A stretch of DNA of 64,000 nt from Plutella xylostella (Eukaryota; Arthropoda; Insecta; Lepidoptera; Plutellidae): the NCBI RefSeq assembly GCF_932276165.1, contig NC_064005.1, positions 4,092,001-4,156,000 on the forward strand, given 5' to 3'. Positions 59,111-64,000 of the stretch are shown here, in pieces; the first letter of the stretch is position 1, and each line of letters opens with the position of its first letter. The translations under genes were made by a program, and so were the position numbers. Under the pieces are notes generated by a model. The model searched no databases. It saw only the letters and a program-made list of their open reading frames with translations, and had not been told where the DNA came from.

Positions 59111-60960
59111 CGACCACCGCGCCTCGCGGCCCGCGCCCCGAGGTTCCATCCTCCGAGATAGACGAACGTTTGTTTAGTGATGTAACAACTTGTGACGGAG
59201 TGTAAATGGAAAAGGTTGATTTGTCGGTCGGACAAAAATTATGATAACTAGCGGGAGATGTTAAGATGAATTTTTCCCTTAACGTCGCTTCCCATAATGT
59301 CGCTTTGCGTTTTACCTCAATTCCCAATACCTCGCTCCTCGCTTCACAGTGGTTCCCGGCACACCGCGCCACATTTATGGTTAGAATCAGTACTGTCAGA
59401 GTCAGAATTTTCATAAAAATTATAATAATTAGAAATACAAAACAAATAAATAACGCTATTGAATTCTTATTTTAATTATTGTATACATATTATACAGGGT
59501 GTTGCAAAAAGGGTATACTAAGCCGAAACCTACAAGTGCAGCATGTTATATCTAAGCCCGAAATTCAAAATTCGCGAAAAAAAATCATTCTCCATAGTAA
59601 TAAGTCACGTGATCAACTAAGTTTCTATGGAAAATTAACAATTTTTTTCACGAATTTTGTAGTAAGTATACCTTTTTTGCAACACCCTGTATAAGAACAA
59701 TTTTAGAGCAATATGAGAAAAATGAGAGCTCAAATATGAGAGCAATCTTAAAATATTGTTTGAAAAAGACTAACCATGACTGTACCATAAGTTAGCGCGA
59801 CATTCTGGGACTAACAGTAACATGAACAGCGATGTAATGGGAATGCAGGTAAGACGTCTGTTGAGGAGCGACATTATGGGAAGCGACGTTCAGGGAAAAA
59901 TTTTTGTTGCACCAGAGTGGGCTAGGCTAAGTCATCAACCATGTCTTTGTTAAGTTACCGGCTGGGGTAGTCGTTTTATGAATTAGACATTTGACTTGAT
60001 TAACTTTCGTAAATAATTCTTTTATTAACTCCACCTATTGGTTGTTTGCACAGATTTCGTTGTGGTTACATTTTACACACATACAAAAACAATTTGAAAG
60101 CAGTCGGAATGCGATGTGAAAGTGCATCTACACAGTGTGCAAAATAGACTCGCAACCTCTAAAAGATGAAATAACACTATTGTGGCAAATAATGTTTCAC
60201 GACCGTTCTTGAGGTAAGACACTTTTAAATGAACTTTGTGTGGATGCACCAAAACAAACACCAAGTACCTGTTTGGTTTTATTGTGTATAGTATGATGTT
60301 AGCGTTTATATTGTACACAGAAGTCTGTATTGGTAGAAGAATATGATGTCATTGACAATGGGCGCACTTTATTGCAATATTTGCATTTGTTTTTAAGTGT
60401 AGAAAATAAACTGCAAAAGAAAACAAACTGTCTTTATCTTCACATACCTATATTTAAATTCATTAAAAAGTAACCATATCTTATCCATAATAATTATGTG
60501 TAACTCAATTAACAAACTCTACATCGCATGTTTATAAATATTTTCTTATATTTTATTGTATTGCGATTTTATAACTTTGTTAATCGCGTTAAACTCAACT
60601 TCAAAATAATAACACGACAAAGCTAATTAATTTTATAAGTTAAATTATTCGATAAATTGGAGACAAGTGATCAATTTCAGTTCATTGCACTGTTAGGCAG
60701 AGAAAATGACATTAAAAAAATCTTTCTTATTTGTACCGACATGATGTATCTATTCACCACGTATTCTAACAGAACTAAATACGTAAATAAGTCAACAAAC
60801 AGATTGTAATATATTATGTAGTCTGAGCCTATCTGAAACCTAGTTAAACATTGTGAGATATGGCGTTTCGACTTTCTCCGTGTTCGGCATCATAAGGGTC
60901 ACAGTGACAGTTAAATAAAGTCAATTTTTCTCTCCACCTTTATTTGCAAGGTGCGGGTGC
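59111..60960. other. PRPF39 3' UTR and intergenic DNA
   Basis: PRPF39 likely ends near the AATAAATAA at 59442-59450. A full MITE copy follows at 59491-59693. ACATTATGGGAAGCGACGTT near 59870 and AACGTCGCTTCCCATAATGT near 59281 are inverted repeats of about 20 bp lying some 590 bp apart around the MITE. The rest, 59900-60900, is AT-rich without coding potential. Confidence 0.5.
59491..59693. mobile_element. TATACAGGGTGTTGCAAAAAG MITE, full copy
   Basis: TATACAGGGTGTTGCAAAAA at the left, TTTTTTGCAACACCCTGTAT at the right; same family as 54466-54633. The inner AAGCCGAAACCTACAAGTGC appears only at the left end. 203 bp, non-coding. Confidence 0.85.
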
Positions 60961-60961
60961 C

Positions 60962-60996
60962 TATATAAATAGAGTGAGTCGCCCGCGCGCCTCAGT
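60962..60996 (+). promoter_or_regulatory. TATA box plus arthropod initiator
   Basis: TATATAAATAG at 60962-60972 and the initiator TCAGT at 60992-60996. The distance from TATAAA (60964) to the initiator A (60994) is 30 bases, the standard geometry. It is the only textbook TATA/Inr pair I found in this window, so it probably drives a regulated plus-strand gene. Confidence 0.7.
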
Positions 60997-61031
60997 TGGT
61001 TTTTGATTTTTGAAGTGAACACTTCGGCAAA

Positions 61032-61217
61032 ATGGCTCAATGTAGCCACGGTTCTCGTCGGCTTCGCTCCGACGGGGAAAAATATAATATTGAATTTGCG
61101 GAGTCCTCGCTGCCGGGAGCTGTAGCGTGATGCGGACCAGGCGGCGCGGGGCCTGCCGGCTGCTGCGCACGCAGCCATTGCTGAGGATTTCGCAACGAAA
61201 GTTTGAGTTGATAAGCC
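61032..61217 (+). CDS. First exon of an unidentified gene with two overlapping short ORFs
   Basis: Downstream of the TATA/Inr promoter, ATG at 61032 opens a 32-codon ORF (MAQCSHGSRRLRSDGEKYNI...) that stops at 61128-61130. Its TGA overlaps the next ATG (61130) in the sequence TGATG. The second ORF (MRTRRRGACRLLRTQPLLRI...) runs into a good donor, AAGCC|GTGAGT, at 61217/61218; unspliced it would end after two more codons. The Arg/Leu-rich start of the second ORF would suit a mitochondrial presequence. I cannot identify downstream exons in the remaining 2.8 kb, so the gene may extend beyond the window. Confidence 0.4.
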
Positions 61218-61712
61218 GTGAGTAAAATGCTATTATTTACTGCTTTTAAAAGCTCAGCCACTGGTCATAATGCTCCGGCGCTTGGGGTTTTTATCCCACG
61301 CAGTAGGGTCCGATTCAATAGTCGTGGTGATGATTGATCACATATTCCGGTCCTACTAGTGGCGCTTGAGCTAGATACTTACATTAATGACCGCTTTAAG
61401 TAAAGCATATGTTAATTTTATACAGGAAAAAATAATAAAAATATATTTTTCTACCCTCAATTTCTAATATTTTTAGATAACAGTAGATAAAAACTTTGCT
61501 ATTACAATAATGCACTTGATTATAGCTTATGTAAGGCTTTACAAACAGGAGCTTTCCAGGACCGTCATAGGATTTTTTACAGGAAGCACGTGGCTCCGAG
61601 TTTCAGTATGTTGGGACATTGTGGCATGTGCGGCGAGTAATGTGATCCGCCGGTACCTACCCGCTGAGGGTAGGCAGGCCGATTCGGTGAAATTGAAGTT
61701 TCGTGTAACCTG

Positions 61713-62090
61713 CACCCGGCCCTGTGCTCCTGCGCTGGCCGCCGTCTCGTGGCACCTGCATCGCAGCGTACACCCGGCCCTGCGCTCCTGCCCTGGCCAC
61801 CGGTTCGTGCCACCTGCATCGCAGCATACACCCGGCCCTGTGCTCCTGCGCTGGCCGCCGTCTCGTGCCACCTGCATCGCAGCGTACACCCGGTCCTGGC
61901 CCTGGCCACCGGTTTGTTGTACCTGCATCGCTGCATAGACCCAGCCATGCACTCCTGCCCTGGCGGCTGTACACCCGGTCCTGGCCCTGGCCACCGGTTT
62001 GTGCTACCTGCATCGCTGCATAGACCCAGCCATGTACTCCTGCCCTGGCGGCTGTGTTGTCCCACCTGCATCGCTGCGCACACCTGGCAC
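61713..62090. repeat. 58-bp GC-rich minisatellite
   Basis: CACCCGG units start at 61713, 61771, 61829 and 61887, each 58 bp apart (CACCCGGCCCTGTGCTCCTG, CGCTGGCCGCCGTCTCGTGG, CACCTGCATCGCAGCGTA). Three diverged units follow to about 62090 (CACTCCTGCCCTGGCGGCTG variants). Several long ORFs cross it on both strands, but only because the unit contains no stop in any frame. Confidence 0.9.
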
Positions 62091-64000
62091 TCCTGTTCTG
62101 GTTGCCAGATCCAAACGCCCCCTGTCTGGGAAGAGATTTTATGCTCAGCGGAACCGCCTGCACTATTGCTAGCACGGTCATCATCATCATCAGCCATCAT
62201 TATGAGTGACTTATTTAGAAGGTATCGAGTAACGTGCGCTATTCATCAGTGATTTTGGCATATGCAGACGAACGTTTACTGCCAAGGTTGGTCATGTTAG
62301 CCATACAAGGGCACACCAACGAAGCATGAGTAACCACCTGCAGTCGCCGTAGCCGCATCGGCATGGATGACGACAAATCGGGTAACGTGCACCGCTTCTA
62401 AAAGTGTTATAGCACTTCAATTTGATGCCTCCGCTGAGGTAGGATATTCTATTAAAGCAGCTTTCTTCTGAACTCCCCAAAGTGACCTGTAGACTGCTCC
62501 TGGGGATAGTTGTGCAATCAATTTTTTATTTCGATGTCTCTGCTGAAGAAACTGTCTAATGCAGCTTTTGTTCTAAACTGCCTAAAGATCATTGGACTGC
62601 TCATGGGAATGGTGACGCACGGTAAGTACAGGAACGTTACTCTATACTGATGAGAAACGAACGAACGAGAGCTGTCGTGCAATCGGCACGTTTAATACAT
62701 ACAAACAGATAGAGCGGCTCGCGCCGCAGTGCACTGAAAGTTCGTTTTTCGTCATATAAAGTGACCCCCCAGACACTATCTTAAGTGTCATGACACATCG
62801 GCAGATTCCAGCTTTGAGTCTTTTCTTTTCTCGGCTGTGAGCAAAGTGAATCCCACCGGCGAGTGTTCAACCTAAAAGCACTGAGCTAATTCCTGATTTC
62901 GTGAAAGTCGCTGTTGCTATACCATACCGCTTCACAAGTTACCGAATTTATTATGATCCTACTGTCGGGTGATCATGATCGGAGTGTCATCGCGGTTTCT
63001 GAGTGGCACCATATTAGCTGTCTTCCTTATGTCCCAGTGGATTGTGAGTGTGTATAATCCGAGATCTTTGTTGAAAAATGCGTGAACCTCCTACGCAGCA
63101 GCTGTCTACTAGTTGTGTATCGAATAAATCGAGTAACGGTGCTCTTGCACGAGACGACTACCTTTTGGTAAAATTATAACTTCCACTATTCTGGGAACAT
63201 GCATATACCTACTGTGTACTGTGTATCACATCACGTGTAGCCGCGGCCCTACTCAATGTACGGGGCTAGATAATAAACAATGGCAGTCGTCATTAAATTT
63301 CTATGAATTTCGAAGGTCATCATTTGGAGCACAATCCAAAGGGTGAAAGTACCTATTCATGCCTAAACGGCTTCTCTAATGAAAAGGTATTTTTAATTCG
63401 ATTCTGGCGCAAATGTTTCATAACTATTTTTCAACACTGTATCTGCTGAAACTACTTAGACTGACTGGTTAAGATGCAGACGTGCCGTTTTCACAATTCC
63501 ATTCTGAGTAATCCTCAACTGTTTTATGGATCTTTCAGTTAGTTACGTACCTAGTTACCTAGTAAAAAATTACTTGTGTCATGCTCGTACTCGCATCTCA
63601 TTTAGGAGCTCTCTGGCCTCTAGCTGAAGGCTAGAACTGGTATATATATCTACTAAGCTAGTACAGAGTTATAACCGGGCAGCGGTGACGTGGTAGCTGC
63701 TTGATTTATTAGAGTTTGCGGAAAACTTTCTAAATAAGTAATAATTATTAGTCATAATATTAACTCTTCGCAGTTCTTTCAGAATACAATACCAGGTCGC
63801 TGAAGTAGGTAACCTTCCTTAGCTGGACAACAACAAGCCTTTTTGTTTTAAAGAATGTCACAGTTATTGGCCGTTCCACTGTCATATCGATGTCCAAGGA
63901 CTGTTTCTTGGGTATAGCTAACTACCTAAGTTTACCTATAGATAGCCGCAAGCTATCTGCTGTTGGCGAACTGTCAGTTCTGATTGATAAGTCAGGCTCG
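62091..64000. other. Right-hand region without recognised genes
   Basis: Contains a (CATCATCATC) run at 62178-62190 and a diverged tandem pair (62424-62507 and 62533-62617: GATG.CTC.GCTGA, GCAGCTTT..TTCT.AACT.CC.AAAG, GACTGCTC.TGGG). No coding exon with splice sites or homology is visible; it may be intron of the gene starting at 60994. Confidence 0.45.

Noticed and set aside
61539..62252. Several 100-207 codon ORFs on both strands.
   Set aside because: They are read through the 58-bp minisatellite, which lacks stops in all frames; composition and period give no protein signal.
1..64000. CRISPR arrays, operons, phage or integrated viral genes.
   Set aside because: The window is eukaryotic throughout; the tandem arrays seen are exon-derived or minisatellite, without spacers, and no viral structural or replication genes were recognised.

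Overview
The window is nuclear DNA of an insect, almost certainly a moth or butterfly. It has AT-rich introns and intergenic DNA with GC-rich exons, canonical GT..AG introns, single-copy animal genes whose exons join in frame, and a dense load of repeat types I associate with Lepidoptera: RTE- and Jockey-like LINEs, 5S- and tRNA-derived SINEs, many short inverted-repeat MITEs and a widespread 'TATTATAAATGCGAAAGT' repeat. There is no prokaryotic or viral region. All gene names come from reading translated exons; no database search was run.

Layout, left to right. 1-2691 (-): last visible exons of an RIIa (PKA-docking) domain protein with a long acidic tail that leaves the window, its intron carrying a 1.57-kb inverted-repeat transposon. 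4734-17180 (-): nine coding exons of a PP2A B56 regulatory subunit (widerborst/PPP2R5 type). 18400-23850 (+): a PDZ-GEF (Gef26/RAPGEF2 type) whose 1175-codon ORF has no intron. 23931-25238 (-): DPH5 (diphthamide synthesis), convergent with the GEF and head-to-head with salvador. 25790-32983 (+): salvador, the Hippo-pathway WW/SARAH scaffold, ten exons, with a young LINE in intron 8. 33215-34136 (-): a 121-aa single-pass membrane protein. 35938-39842 (+): an unrecognised acidic protein with 28 tandem hexapeptides of QYDPNA type. 39940-44142: a repeat island in which a Jockey-like LINE is split by a 2.5-kb transposon. 44643-46305 (-): mitochondrial ribosomal protein L9. 46531-47490: a Tc1/mariner relic. 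47959-59110 (+): PRPF39, fifteen exons, a U1 snRNP-associated splicing factor. 60960-61220 (+): a TATA/Inr promoter and first exon of an unidentified gene. 61713-62090: a 58-bp minisatellite.

The genes are ordinary housekeeping and signalling genes and do not form one pathway, although B56/PP2A and Salvador both bear on growth control. Several pairs are head-to-head (B56/GEF, DPH5/salvador, the 121-aa gene/hexapeptide gene, mRpL9/PRPF39) and two pairs are tail-to-tail.

The most unusual structure is inside PRPF39. The 3' half of exon 8, with its 5' splice site, is repeated six times in a nearly identical 98-bp array, and the 3' half of exon 9 with its splice site is also repeated in the next intron. 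A gene whose product belongs to the machinery that recognises 5' splice sites therefore carries about ten copies of its own 5' splice sites. Other points of interest are a filled/empty-site pair that dates a nested MITE, a LINE insertion inside a 5' splice site that left the site intact, a 5S-rRNA-derived SINE with a LINE-like tail, several strong hairpins, and an overlapping TGATG two-ORF leader at the right-hand promoter.
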